DNA of 64,000 bases, taken from positions 1 through 64,000 of the forward strand of contig CAWUIO010000010.1 in assembly GCA_963922455.1 (NCBI GenBank), in the 5' to 3' direction. The DNA is from CAWUIO01 sp963922455 (lineage in GTDB: Bacteria > Bacteroidota > Bacteroidia > Cytophagales > Microscillaceae). The notes under the pieces were generated by a model. The model was not told where the DNA came from. It searched no databases and saw only the letters and a list, made by a program, of their open reading frames with translations. A program made the position numbers and the translations under genes. Below are positions 25,423 to 34,667 of this stretch, piece by piece; position 1 is the stretch's first letter, and each line of letters opens with the position of its first letter.

Positions 25423-27921
25423 ATGATCTTACAAAGTTTACTGGACCGTTTGTCCAAGATATTTAGCGCAAGTACCGAGGAGCGGGCCGAAGAATTGCCC
25501 CAAGTAGATCCTTCCTTGGTGAAAGAATTTGACGAGATCCTACAGGCTATCCGAGAAGAAGCCAGTGAAAAACGAGGCAATCTAGGGCAGTCTGAGCAAT
25601 ATATGGCTTTAAAGAAGAAACCGGTCACCTACCGCAAGGCCTTTTTATACTTTCTTTTGGCCCAATATCAGGATAAATCTCCTTCTTACCTCAGCACCGA
25701 AAGCAAACTTATCGGGCTTTTCCTCCGCACCGATCTCGCCTATCAAGACTCTGACTTTGCTTACCTCATCGATGTATTCAAGTCTTTTGAAGGCTATACC
25801 CATGTACTTCCTTATAAGAGTTTAATGAACCGCCTGGAAGCGTATGTCTCCCAACATGGGCTCAGTGAGAGTTTACGCAAGTCCGTTCAAAAACTCCGTT
25901 TTGAAAAAGGCTGGGTCTACGCCGAAGAGTTAAAGCTAAACCGTCGCCTAGACCTTCTCTTAGGAGATGATGCTGCCAAAGTCCTCAATACCCAAGATGC
26001 TTTCGGGAAGCCTTTTAAAGTCCTCCTGCAAGACCTTTCCTCCCGAGAAAGAAATGCCTGGCAGATGTTGTTAGAACACATTGCCGCGGAAGCTTCTCAG
26101 CGGATCCCTTCTCCCGAATGGCAGGAGCAGGCCCACAAAATTGTGGCCGCAATCCCGCAAACCTCTCTCATGCATATCCTCGGACACAGCCTGGAAAGCT
26201 TGATCGAGATTTTAAACCTTCACCACCGGGGTACCGCGTCCGAGCCTTACGTAGACTTTATGAGTAAGGAAAATGTCAACCTAGCCCAAGGACTGCTTTG
26301 GATTATTGGTATCGAGCAACTGGGCAGCCTGTATCCCCTCGTGGAAGAAGTTGGCTGGAAGTCCTTTAAGAAAATCCCGGGTTATGGCCCCCTTTCTTTA
26401 AAATTGGGGAATGCAGCCTTGTATGTATTATCAGTTATTCCGGTGGAGTACGCCATGGCCCGTTTGACCAAGCTCCGGGGAAAAATCCGCCGTCCCGGCG
26501 TAGTAGACCGGATTGAGTCTATCATCCAAGATGCCGCCGAAAAAGCGGGGAAGATGCAGGATGAAATGGAAGAGATGTTGGTGCCCGATTTTGGCCTGGA
26601 TGTACGCCAGTTTTACCGGGAAAAAGTTGGAGATTGCGTGGCTCGCTTAGAAGTAGCTAAAATCAATCAAGTAAGCCTCACCTGGGACCGCGTAAATGGT
26701 AAGCAACTCCGCACCCTGCCCAAAGGCTTCAAGGAAAAATACGAGCTCAAGATTAAGGAGCTTAACCTCAAGAAAAAAGAGATTCAAAGCACCTTGCAGT
26801 CCCAAAAGAAGCGAATTGAAGGCCTCTTCCTCAAATCGCGTTCTTGGAGCTTTGCCGACTGGCTTCCCAATTATCATGAACATACCCTGGTTTCCTTTTT
26901 GAGTCATAAATTCATTTGGCTATTTGAAGACGGAAGCAACATCCGGTCGGCTATGTATGATGGGGGCAACTTCATTGATTGTGAGGGAGATGTACTAGAT
27001 TGGCTAAAGGATGACACGAAGGTAAGCCTTTGGCACCCCATTATGGCCGATGCCCTGGAAATAAGCCGCTGGCGGGCCTATTTAATGGATCGCCAAATCC
27101 GCCAACCCTTCAAACAGGCCTTCCGGGAGGTCTACCGTCCCCTAGACCACGAGAAAGAACTGGGCAATTATTCCGATCGTTTTGCCTCGCATATCGTAAA
27201 GCAGCACAACTTCAAAGCCTCTTGCGAAATACGCGGATGGCGTTATGCTATGTGCGGTGATTTTGACACCCAGCTCACAGCCAATTTGGAAATACCCCAC
27301 TGGAACATGCAAGCCAAGTTTGAATTGAGCACTGGGAGCAAAGTAGACAATGTCCAAGAATCCGTGTTTCTACGCTATGTCTTTACCGACCAGATCACCT
27401 TCCACAAGACAGGCAAGCAATTAGAAATACGGGACGTACCCCCCGTGGTATTTTCGGAAGTCATGCGGGATGTTGATCTCTTTATCAGTAGCACAAGCAT
27501 TGGCAATGACCCTACCTGGATCAAAAAAGGCGAGGGCCAGTACCAGGAATATTGGGACAAATACTCCTTTGGCGATCTCAACCAAACCGCCCTGACCCGT
27601 AAAGAAGTACTTAAAAGCATTATTCCCAAGCAGAAAATTCATAACCGAGCCCACTTTGAAGCCAATTTTCTTAGCATTCGGGGGGAGTTGGCCCAGTACA
27701 AAATCCATTTTGGCAGCGGGCATATCCTCGTAGAGCCTTCAAAGCAATACCTGCACATGATCCCGGACCCCAGCCGTAAGCCCAGTAATATTTTTATTCC
27801 CTTCGATGAAGACCCCACCCTGTCTATCATTTTAAGTAAGGCTTTTGTGCTTGCCCAGGATACTAAAATCAAGGACCGTAGCATCTTGGCTAAATTAAAA
27901 GACAGCCAGGTAACCGAATAA
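25423..27921 (+). CDS. DUF4132 (MolR-like) domain protein
   Basis: An 832-aa cytoplasmic protein. Residues 1-440 are largely helical, repeat-like and unassigned. Residues about 525-700 fit DUF4132: VSLWHPIMADALEISRWRAYLMDRQ, QPFKQAFREVY, FKASCEIRGWRYAMCGDFD. The tail (about 760-825: GELAQYKIHFGSGHILVE, IFIPFDEDPTLSIILSKAFVLAQD) fits the companion domain that usually ends these proteins. E. coli MolR belongs to this group, but the biochemical role is unknown; in other genomes DUF4132 proteins occur with MoxR ATPases or WGR domains. Here no such partner is adjacent. Monocistronic, with repeat copy 7 starting 11 bases after the stop. Confidence 0.8.
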   Translation: MILQSLLDRLSKIFSASTEERAEELPQVDPSLVKEFDEILQAIREEASEKRGNLGQSEQYMALKKKPVTYRKAFLYFLLAQYQDKSPSYLSTESKLIGLFLRTDLAYQDSDFAYLIDVFKSFEGYTHVLPYKSLMNRLEAYVSQHGLSESLRKSVQKLRFEKGWVYAEELKLNRRLDLLLGDDAAKVLNTQDAFGKPFKVLLQDLSSRERNAWQMLLEHIAAEASQRIPSPEWQEQAHKIVAAIPQTSLMHILGHSLESLIEILNLHHRGTASEPYVDFMSKENVNLAQGLLWIIGIEQLGSLYPLVEEVGWKSFKKIPGYGPLSLKLGNAALYVLSVIPVEYAMARLTKLRGKIRRPGVVDRIESIIQDAAEKAGKMQDEMEEMLVPDFGLDVRQFYREKVGDCVARLEVAKINQVSLTWDRVNGKQLRTLPKGFKEKYELKIKELNLKKKEIQSTLQSQKKRIEGLFLKSRSWSFADWLPNYHEHTLVSFLSHKFIWLFEDGSNIRSAMYDGGNFIDCEGDVLDWLKDDTKVSLWHPIMADALEISRWRAYLMDRQIRQPFKQAFREVYRPLDHEKELGNYSDRFASHIVKQHNFKASCEIRGWRYAMCGDFDTQLTANLEIPHWNMQAKFELSTGSKVDNVQESVFLRYVFTDQITFHKTGKQLEIRDVPPVVFSEVMRDVDLFISSTSIGNDPTWIKKGEGQYQEYWDKYSFGDLNQTALTRKEVLKSIIPKQKIHNRAHFEANFLSIRGELAQYKIHFGSGHILVEPSKQYLHMIPDPSRKPSNIFIPFDEDPTLSIILSKAFVLAQDTKIKDRSILAKLKDSQVTE

Positions 27922-27931
27922 GCTTATTTTT

Positions 27932-28064
27932 GGAGCTTCCCCGCGCTATTCCCCATCTTAGCTAAGATGGCCTATAGTGCCTGGCGCGGGTCGGGCTTTC
28001 GCTACTCGCTGCCTTTCCCCGCCAGGCCCCCACGAGCTCAAACATGCCGCTCTATCCCTAAGCC
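27932..28064 (-). repeat. Dispersed 130-bp structured repeat, copy 7
   Basis: Minus-strand ends GGCTTAGGG and GGGGAAGCTCC (outer pair GCTT/AAGC). The inner stem is CCGCGC/GCGCGG, and the loop contains an 18-base perfect palindrome built on CCATCTTAG/CTAAGATGG. It starts 11 bases after the DUF4132 stop and points against that gene. Confidence 0.88.
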
Positions 28065-28080
28065 TACAGTTATCTGTTTA

Positions 28081-28207
28081 AGAACACCAGGATGTTCTAA
28101 TGTTATTTTAGAACATTTGAGTGTTCTATATATACCCTCCTTGCCTCTCAGAAAGGAGTTCGAATTTATAAGGGTTCTATTGCTTGTTTAGAATAGTGAG
28201 ATGTTCT
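28081..28207. promoter_or_regulatory. Three matching palindromes upstream of the SatD-like gene
   Basis: AGAACA-N6-TGTTCT occurs at 28081-28098 and 28110-28127, and with one mismatch (AGAATA) at 28190-28207. All have exactly six spacer bases, with different spacer sequences, and two of the three keep TTTAGAA on the left and TTCTAA on the right. The third ends 11 bases before the ATG. The pattern is that of repeated operators for one dimeric repressor, plausibly the SatD-like protein itself, which ends in a helix-turn-helix-like segment. Confidence 0.65.
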
Positions 28208-28218
28208 AAATTAGCTGC

Positions 28219-28890
28219 ATGCAAAGAAAAGTAAAAGCCGTAATAACCGCTGACATTATAGACTCTACCAAGACAGAAATCATTTTTAAGGAGAAAATTG
28301 AAGAAATTGCCCAAGATCTTCAAAAGAAAATTCCCGCATTTCGGGTAGAAATTTCTCGAGGAGATACTTTTCAGATATTGATTGACGAGCCCCACGAAAG
28401 CTTATGGATGGTCCTCACCCTAAAAGCGGGCCTACGGAGGAATAACCGTTATCTAAAAAAGGGGAGAAGCAGCCTCAAAGACTTACTGGATGCTCGATTT
28501 TCCCTCGGTATAGGCAAAATAAACCCGGGCCGCCCCGAAGAAACCCTAGGAAGTATGACGGGTGATGCATTTATGCATTCAGGTAGGGCATTGGATACCA
28601 TGAAAAAGGAAGGGGCAATTATCAAGATTACCACCGATAATCAAGAACTAAATGAAGAATTTGCGGCTGTCATGCCCCTCATAGGAACGATAACCCAACG
28701 ATGGAGTAGCCAACAAGCTCAAGCCGTCTATCTCTATTTGCTTCACCAAGCCACCCAGGCAGAGATGGGCAAAATGCTCAAAATTTCTCAAAGGGGGGCC
28801 GGAAAAAGACTAGAAGGCAGTAATATTGATGAAATCCTAAAATATGAGCAATATTTTAGACAAAAACTCGCAAAGAAATGGACAATCTAG
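28219..28890 (+). CDS. SatD-like protein: nucleotide-cyclase-like fold plus HTH
   Basis: A 223-aa protein fitting the SatD family. Its first 135 residues follow the plan of a class III nucleotide cyclase: TADIIDST (Asp12 in the place of metal-binding Asp), SRGDTFQIL (Asp49), RFSLGIG, and GDAFMHSGRALDTM (Asp116, Arg123 where cyclases have the N-x-x-x-R helix). Residues about 165-215 (QAVYLYLLHQATQAEMGKM and on) look like a helix-turn-helix of the sigma-region-4 type. So it may sense or bind a nucleotide and bind DNA; that is inference. Three identical palindromes lie upstream, suggesting autoregulation. Its 3' end overlaps the DUF3307 start by 13 bases, so the two are translationally coupled. 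Confidence 0.72.
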   Translation: MQRKVKAVITADIIDSTKTEIIFKEKIEEIAQDLQKKIPAFRVEISRGDTFQILIDEPHESLWMVLTLKAGLRRNNRYLKKGRSSLKDLLDARFSLGIGKINPGRPEETLGSMTGDAFMHSGRALDTMKKEGAIIKITTDNQELNEEFAAVMPLIGTITQRWSSQQAQAVYLYLLHQATQAEMGKMLKISQRGAGKRLEGSNIDEILKYEQYFRQKLAKKWTI

Positions 28891-29864
28891 ATATTCTCTT
28901 ACGTCTTTTTATTGCCCATCTTTTGGCAGATTTTGTATTGCAAAGCAATGCCATGGCGAGGGAGAAAAAAAAAGGACCCGTATCCTGGTATTTTAGATTG
29001 CATATAATCATAGTAGGAGTGAGCACTTATGGGCTGCTAGGACAATGGACAAACCTGATGGGCCCCCTGATGATCTATTTTCTACACTGAGGTATTTTTG
29101 CCACGTAGGCGTTTGTGTTATGAAAATTCTGGTCTTCCAATAAACAATTGACGCTATTTCTGATAGATCAAGCCCTACACTTGGCCACCCTGATAGGATA
29201 CTGGCTGTTTATAACGGGTATAGACAAAGTAGGGCAATTAGTATATGATATCGTATACCATGTTTCCACAAATACAGATATTTTAGTCATTGTCTCGGCA
29301 TATTTGATTGTGACCCGCCCGATTGGCATCCTAGTAGGTTTTATCACTAAAAAATGGCAGGAAGAAATGAAAGAAGACCTTGAGCATATAATAGAGACGC
29401 AAGAAGAAGGGGCCGGGGAACAATTAGAGAGAGAAGGGCAAGTAGCAAAGGAGGATAGCGAATTATCTATTTATAGCTCAAAAAAAAGCGATTTATCCTT
29501 TTTCAAAAAAATTAAAAATTTAATTTGGAAGAATACAATAAAGGAAGACGATAAGGATAAAGAAGACAAGAGAAAAAAAAACCAAAAAACAATACCTATC
29601 AAACAAAAAAGCCACGAAGGATTAAAAGATGCGGGGCGAACCATTGGCATGTACGAACGCGCATTGATCCTTACCTTCATGATCCTAGGAGAATATCAAG
29701 CCATTGGGTTTTTAATCGCCGCCAAATCAGTATTCCGCTTTGGGGACTTAATAGACCCCAGCCAAAGAAAACGAACAGAGTATATTCTAATAGGGACCTT
29801 AATAAGCTTTACCTTCTCAATACTCTTAGGGATTAGCACCCAATTTTTAGTCAAAATTTTATAA
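28878..29864 (+). pseudogene. DUF3307 membrane protein, interrupted
   Basis: The first 70 codons (to TGA at 29088-29090) encode the DUF3307 opening: LLRLFIAHLLADFVLQS, a short amphipathic link, and further membrane helices. The rest of the same protein resumes around 29148 (LTLFLIDQALHLATLIGYW, the second DUF3307 signature) and runs to 29864 in the same reading frame, with three more membrane segments and a highly charged loop. In between are three in-frame stops (TGA, TAG, TGA). Either the gene has decayed here, or the 57 bases differ from the true sequence. DUF3307 genes commonly follow SatD-like genes, and this one overlaps it by 13 bases. A separately translated second half from the TTG at 29148 cannot be excluded. 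Confidence 0.65.
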
Positions 29865-29875
29865 ATACCCCTGAT

Positions 29876-30662
29876 TTGCAAAAGACTATCTTCATTACCG
29901 GAGCGGGCCGGGGAATTGGCAAAGCCACCGCTCAACTTTTTGCCCAAAAAGGCTGGTTTCTCGGACTTTTAGATATCAACTCAGAGGAGCTGGAAGCTTT
30001 AGCCCAAGAAATTGGCCCCGAAAATTGCCTTAGCTACCAAGCTGATGTAAGTAAAGAAGCTGAAGTGGAGGCTGCTTTTGCCGAGTTTGGCAAGCAAGTA
30101 GGAGGGAAGCTCGATGTTTTATTCAATAATGCCGGCATATTGCTGGCCGGGGGTTTTGAGATACCCAGCTTAGCCCAACACAAAAAAGTAGTGGACGTCA
30201 ATTTCAACGGGGTAATGATTGTAGCCTACTATGCCTTGCCCTTGTTAAAAGCGAGCCCCCAAAGTGTCCTAATCAATATGGCTTCCATATCTGCCCTCCA
30301 CGGCAATCCCGAGCTAACCGCCTATGCCGCTACCAAATCGGCCGTAAAATCCCTTACTGAAGCTTGGTACTATCTCTATGGGAAGCACGATATTCACGTC
30401 TGCGATATTTTACCTGGCTACACCAATACGGCCATGCTAGAACATGCCGAAAAAAACCATGGGGGTAAGCCCTAAATCCATCAAAGTAAAAGCAGAAGAC
30501 GTAGCCAAAGCTTGCTGGAGGGCGCTTAAATCCAAAAAAATACACCATTACGTAGGGCAAGACGCCCATATGATGCGGAGTCTTATGTGGATGCTCCCCC
30601 CATGGGCCGTGAAGCTCATGGTGAGCAATACCTATTATAAAAAGGCCATCCGGGATAATTAA
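29876..30662 (+). pseudogene. Short-chain dehydrogenase (SDR), frameshifted
   Basis: The first frame (29876-30475, TTG start 11 bases after the DUF3307 stop) has the SDR landmarks: TGAGRGIG (8-14), NNAG (84-87), Ser137, Tyr150 and Lys154 in YAATK, and PG near the C-terminus. It would bind NAD(P)H and reduce or oxidise an alcohol/carbonyl. It ends prematurely at TAA 30473, but the C-terminal part continues in the +1 frame (VSPKSIKVKAEDVAKACWRAL) to 30662. The switch must fall around 30450-30465, where there is an A7 run and a G5 run. Together the parts make about 262 residues, normal for an SDR. A real mutation or a base-calling error in a homopolymer would look the same. Confidence 0.75.
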
Positions 30663-30858
30663 AATAGCAGCAAGAAATACCTTCTGCTCACGGGAACAAG
30701 GGAAAAAAGCAAGCCCTTGGGTAGGTAAATTGATCTATTTATAGGAAAAATGGACTGAGTGTCAAAACTTGTAAAAAAATATCTTAAAATTTGAAGATTG
30801 CTGAGAAGCTTCAAAATCACGTAGCCCCACAAGCAAGCAAGACCTAAAACCATAAAAC

Positions 30859-33036
30859 ATGAGAAAGCATTTCCTCATTCTTCTATTACTAAGCCTTGGC
30901 CTCCATGCTAGGGCCCAAGACTACCCCTTCCAAGACACTCAGGTAAGCATCGAGCAGCGTGTACAAGACCTCATTGGCCGGATGAGCTTAGAAGAAAAAA
31001 TGGGACAATTGCTTTACCAGGCCCCGGCCATCGAGCGCCTCGGGGTCCCCGCCTATAATTGGTGGAATGAAAGCCTACACGGAGTAGCCCGCAACGGACG
31101 AGCTACCATTTTTCCCCAGGCTATTGGCATGGCCGCTACCTTTGAGCCCGAACTTATCCAAAAAGTGGCTCTGGCCATTTCGGATGAAGCCCGGGCCAAG
31201 TACAATTTATTTTCGGCCAAAAACCTCCGTGACCGCTACCAAGGCTTAACCTTCTGGACGCCCAATATCAATATATTCCGAGACCCAAGATGGGGGAGGG
31301 GCCATGAAACCTACGGGGAAGACCCATTCTTGACAGCAAGCATGGGCAAAGCCTACGTGCGAGGTTTGCAAGGAAATCACCCCAAATACCTAAAGGCAGC
31401 AGCCCTAGCCAAACATTATGCCGTGCATAGCGGGCCGGAAGCCCTGCGGCATGAGTTTGATGCCCAGGTGAGCCCCAAAGATCTATGGGAAACCTACCTC
31501 CCTGCCTTTCGTACCCTGGTTACTGAGGCAAAAGTAGAAGGAGTGATGGGGGCATACAACCGAGTTAATGGAAAAGCCGCCAACGCCCATCCTTACCTAA
31601 TGCAGGAAGTCTTAAGGGAAAGATGGCAATTTCAAGGGTATTTTGTGAGCGATTGTTGGGCCTTGCGGGATTTTTTTGAAGGCCACGGGCTTAGCAAAAG
31701 CCCTCAAGAAGCAGCAGCCCTGGCTATAAAATCGGGCGTAAACCTAAATTGTGGAAATGTATTTGAGCATTTACACGAAGCCATAGAGGAGGGCCTACTC
31801 AAGGAAAAGGATATTGATAAACGATTGCAAGAGTTATTGCCTACTCGTTTTAAACTCGGCTTGTTTGACCCCCTCGAGGAACTGCCCTGGGCAAATCTGG
31901 GGGCCCAAACCATACGCCATCCCAAACACGTGGCCCTCAGTCGCGAAGTGGCCGCAAAGTCCATGGTCTTACTAAAAAATCAAGACCAAACCCTTCCCTT
32001 AGCCAAAGACCTGGCTAAAATATACGTGACCGGCCCCATGGCTACCCACATACAAGCCTTACTCGCCAATTATTACGGAGTAAGCGAAGATTTGGTAACG
32101 CTCTTAGAAGGGATCGTAGGAAAAGTAAGCCCCACGACAACCGTTTTGTACAATCAAGGAGCCTTATTAGACCGGCCCAACGTTAATCCCAACGACTGGT
32201 TTTCGGGAGAGGCTCTCGAGGCCGATGTGACCGTAGCTTGCTTAGGCATTTCCCAACTGATCGAGGGCGAAGAAGGCGAAGCCATTGCCTCAGCCCACTT
32301 GGGAGACCGCAAGGATATCCGATTGCCTCAAAATCAGTTAGATTTTCTTAAAGTGCTCCGTTCCAAAGCCAAGAAACTGGTTTTGGTCATCACCGGAGGG
32401 AGTGCCATGGCTATCCCCGAAGCCCTGGAAATGGCCGATGCCGTGCTCTATGTATGGTATCCCGGGGGACAAGGGGGCCACGCACTGGCCGATGTGCTCT
32501 TTGGGGATGTATCGCCTTCTGGCCGCTTGCCAGTCACATTTCCTTACCGAGTAGAAGACCTCCCGCCCTACACGGATTATGAAATGAAAAACCGCACCTA
32601 CCGCTATCTTGAAAAACCGGCCTTACTCCCCTTTGGGTATGGCCTATCCTACACGCATTTTACGTATTCTAATCTAGAACTTTCCAAAAGCAGATTAAAA
32701 AAAGGAGAAAGCATCATAGCTTCTTTCAAGCTTAAAAACACGGGGGCAAGAGCGTCGCGAGAAGTAGTACAGTTGTACATTACAGACATAAAAGCAAGTA
32801 CCAAGACGCCTCAATATGCCCTCAAAGGGATTCAGTCACTTCACTTAAAACCAGGACAAGAGGCCCAGGTTCAATTTGAGATAAGCCCCGATATGCTCAA
32901 GTTGGTAGACGAAAGCGGCAAAAGTATCCTAGAAAAAGGAGAGTTTGAGATTTTTATGGGCACTTGTAGCCCAGATCCCCGCAACCAGGAATTGGGGGCC
33001 AGTGAGGGCTTAAAGGCTAAAATCATACTGGAATAA
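30859..33036 (+). CDS. Glycoside hydrolase family 3, beta-xylosidase-like
   Basis: A 725-aa protein with signal peptide (1-19). Order: GH3 N-terminal barrel (about 35-330), GH3 C-terminal alpha/beta domain (about 365-590) and a fibronectin-type III-like tail (640-715). The catalytic Asp is Asp265 in YFVSDCWALRDFF; the SDCWA form and the WWNESLHGVARNG and FWTPNINIFRDPRWGRGHETYGED blocks are those of the beta-xylosidase/arabinosidase branch. It should release xylose or arabinose from xylo-oligosaccharides in the periplasm. No SusC/D pair is adjacent, so it is not obviously in a classical PUL. A repeat element begins 14 bases after the stop. Confidence 0.92.
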   Translation: MRKHFLILLLLSLGLHARAQDYPFQDTQVSIEQRVQDLIGRMSLEEKMGQLLYQAPAIERLGVPAYNWWNESLHGVARNGRATIFPQAIGMAATFEPELIQKVALAISDEARAKYNLFSAKNLRDRYQGLTFWTPNINIFRDPRWGRGHETYGEDPFLTASMGKAYVRGLQGNHPKYLKAAALAKHYAVHSGPEALRHEFDAQVSPKDLWETYLPAFRTLVTEAKVEGVMGAYNRVNGKAANAHPYLMQEVLRERWQFQGYFVSDCWALRDFFEGHGLSKSPQEAAALAIKSGVNLNCGNVFEHLHEAIEEGLLKEKDIDKRLQELLPTRFKLGLFDPLEELPWANLGAQTIRHPKHVALSREVAAKSMVLLKNQDQTLPLAKDLAKIYVTGPMATHIQALLANYYGVSEDLVTLLEGIVGKVSPTTTVLYNQGALLDRPNVNPNDWFSGEALEADVTVACLGISQLIEGEEGEAIASAHLGDRKDIRLPQNQLDFLKVLRSKAKKLVLVITGGSAMAIPEALEMADAVLYVWYPGGQGGHALADVLFGDVSPSGRLPVTFPYRVEDLPPYTDYEMKNRTYRYLEKPALLPFGYGLSYTHFTYSNLELSKSRLKKGESIIASFKLKNTGARASREVVQLYITDIKASTKTPQYALKGIQSLHLKPGQEAQVQFEISPDMLKLVDESGKSILEKGEFEIFMGTCSPDPRNQELGASEGLKAKIILE

Positions 33037-33050
33037 TAAAAAAAATAGAA

Positions 33051-33182
33051 GGGGCTTCCCTGCGCTCAAATAAAAAGAAACCAATAAGCAAGTACCTACA
33101 CCAGCGCAGGTCGGGCTTTCGCTACTCGCTGGCCTGCCCACTACCCACAGCGAGCTCAAACAGGCCGCTCTATCCCTAAGCC
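33051..33182 (-). repeat. Dispersed 130-bp structured repeat, copy 8
   Basis: Minus-strand ends GGCTTAGGG and GGGAAGCCCC (outer pair GGCTT/AAGCC). The inner stem is CCTGCGCT/AGCGCAGG: the C-G pair seen elsewhere has become T-A on both arms, a compensatory change. It starts 14 bases after the GH3 stop and points against the gene. Confidence 0.88.
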
Positions 33183-33271
33183 AACTTTAAACTTAAACTT
33201 CAACAAGAATTTTAATTCCTAAAAAGACTAGCTTAGGAATCTCAAATCACTTTCAAAAATAGATAAGCCCC

Positions 33272-34360
33272 ATGAGAAGTCTTAGTAAATTCTTAACGCG
33301 AATAGGAAGCTCCGTTCTATTCTGGACGCTCGCTTTTGTTATATATGTAACTTTTAGGTTTCTAGGTTTAGACAGTGCCCCCGGTGTAACGATAAACGAA
33401 GGGCTTAATGACCATTTGTTTTTTATCCGCCCCCTCGTGATTTTCATCGTGATAGGGGCATTCCTTGGAGTGCTGTATGGGCTGATAGATCTTGTCTTTG
33501 AGCGATACTTACTTAGAAAATTTTCCTTAGGAGGGGGGGTGATATTGAAAGTCTGGGCTTATTTATCGGCCACCATACTTATTTTAACTATAGTACTTAG
33601 AATAAGTAGCAAAATACTCCCCATCGAGTTTAATACGACCCGCTTTTGGTGGGTACAAAACGGATTTGTTTGGTCCTTATGGATCCATATTTTTATCTCT
33701 TCCTTTATTCGCTCCTTTATTAAAATTGGGGCTGAGCGTTTTGGCAAGGGCATATTTATAAAAATGCTGATGGGCCGTTACCGCAATCCCAAAGAAGAAG
33801 AGCGTATTTTTATGTTCTTAGACCTCAAAGACTCCACCACCATTGCTGAAAAGCTGGGGCATTACAAATACAGCCAATTTATTCAGGATTGTTTTTTTGA
33901 CTTAAATGAAGTTTTACTTGATTACGAAGCCGAGATATACCAATACGTAGGCGATGAGGCTGTCATCACTTGGTCTTATCATAGAGGCCTGGCCAATAAC
34001 AATTGCGTGGCATTGTATTTTGCCTTTCTTCAAAAATTACACGAGCGCCAAGAGTATTACATAGAACAATATGAGGTCATGCCCGAATTTAAAGCCGGGG
34101 TACACGGGGGAGCCTTGATGGTAGCCGAAGTAGGACATATCAAAAAAGAATTGGCCTACCACGGCGATGTGATCAATACTTCGGCCCGGATTCAAGCCGA
34201 ATGCAAAAAACACAATACCGCCATCTTGCTATCGGAGACCTTACTAAAAGACTTAGACCTCGATGGGCCTCACGCCACCAAGTTTTTAGGAGATATCCTA
34301 CTCAAAGGGAAGAGGAAGAATGTAAAAATTCATGCCATACTTAAATTGGATGAGACTTGA
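33272..34360 (+). CDS. Membrane class III adenylate/guanylate cyclase
   Basis: A 362-aa protein with four membrane segments in the first 150 residues (about 13-32, 53-75, 95-113, 133-151) and a class III cyclase domain after residue 178. Metal-binding aspartates are Asp184 (FLDLKDST) and Asp228 (YVGDEAV), and the transition-state pair is Asn302 and Arg306 (GDVINTSARIQ). All catalytic residues look present, so it is probably active, making cAMP or cGMP from ATP or GTP; the position that usually decides this (Gln224, before YVGDE) is not the adenylate-type Lys. The membrane part suggests sensing of a membrane or envelope signal. Monocistronic, with a repeat 9 bases after the stop. Confidence 0.88.
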   Translation: MRSLSKFLTRIGSSVLFWTLAFVIYVTFRFLGLDSAPGVTINEGLNDHLFFIRPLVIFIVIGAFLGVLYGLIDLVFERYLLRKFSLGGGVILKVWAYLSATILILTIVLRISSKILPIEFNTTRFWWVQNGFVWSLWIHIFISSFIRSFIKIGAERFGKGIFIKMLMGRYRNPKEEERIFMFLDLKDSTTIAEKLGHYKYSQFIQDCFFDLNEVLLDYEAEIYQYVGDEAVITWSYHRGLANNNCVALYFAFLQKLHERQEYYIEQYEVMPEFKAGVHGGALMVAEVGHIKKELAYHGDVINTSARIQAECKKHNTAILLSETLLKDLDLDGPHATKFLGDILLKGKRKNVKIHAILKLDET

Positions 34361-34369
34361 TTTTCTTTC

Positions 34370-34501
34370 GGCTTAGGGATGGAACGGCATGTTTGAGCTC
34401 GTGTAGGCCTGAGCGGAAAGGCAGCGAGTAGTGACAGCCCGACCCCGCGCCAGGAAGGAGTACCCTGCTTGGGCATATATTTCAAGCGCGGGGGAAGCCC
34501 C
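34370..34501 (+). repeat. Dispersed 130-bp structured repeat, copy 9
   Basis: Begins GGCTTAGGG and ends GGGGAAGCCCC (outer pair GGCTT/AAGCC); inner stem CCCCGCGC/GCGCGGGG. It starts 9 bases after the cyclase stop and is the one copy near a stop codon that runs in the same direction as the gene. Confidence 0.9.
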
Positions 34502-34548
34502 AAATATTAAACTAATGGTACTATTCAAAAGAAGAGGCCAAAATCAAA

Positions 34549-34573
34549 TTTGCATCATTGTTGCAAACAACAA
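34549..34573. promoter_or_regulatory. Overlapping palindromes upstream of the metal GTPase
   Basis: TTTGCA-N7-TGCAAA at 34549-34567 overlaps TTGTTG-CAAA-CAACAA at 34558-34573, both perfect. They lie about 95 bases before the COG0523 start, where a Zur-like operator would be expected. I do not know the Zur box of this group, so this is a candidate only. Confidence 0.35.
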
Positions 34574-34667
34574 AGGTTTCTTGTAAATTTGATAGATTGG
34601 CGAGCCATATGATAGTATATATTTTATGAATGCGTGGGGGAGTACTAGCCCCAAGTTAAATAAACCC

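Noticed and set aside
28081..28207. LexA-type SOS boxes
   Set aside because: The arms GAAC and GTTC are eight bases apart here, while Gram-positive LexA boxes have four, and no LexA or SOS gene is adjacent.
29088..29148. Stop-codon recoding (TGA as Trp or Sec) in DUF3307
   Set aside because: One of the three stops is TAG, normal genes in the window end in TGA, and no Sec element is evident.
30444..30475. Programmed -1 frameshift in the SDR gene
   Set aside because: The downstream part is in the +1 frame, which a -1 slip on A7 would not reach; SDRs are not known to use frameshifting.
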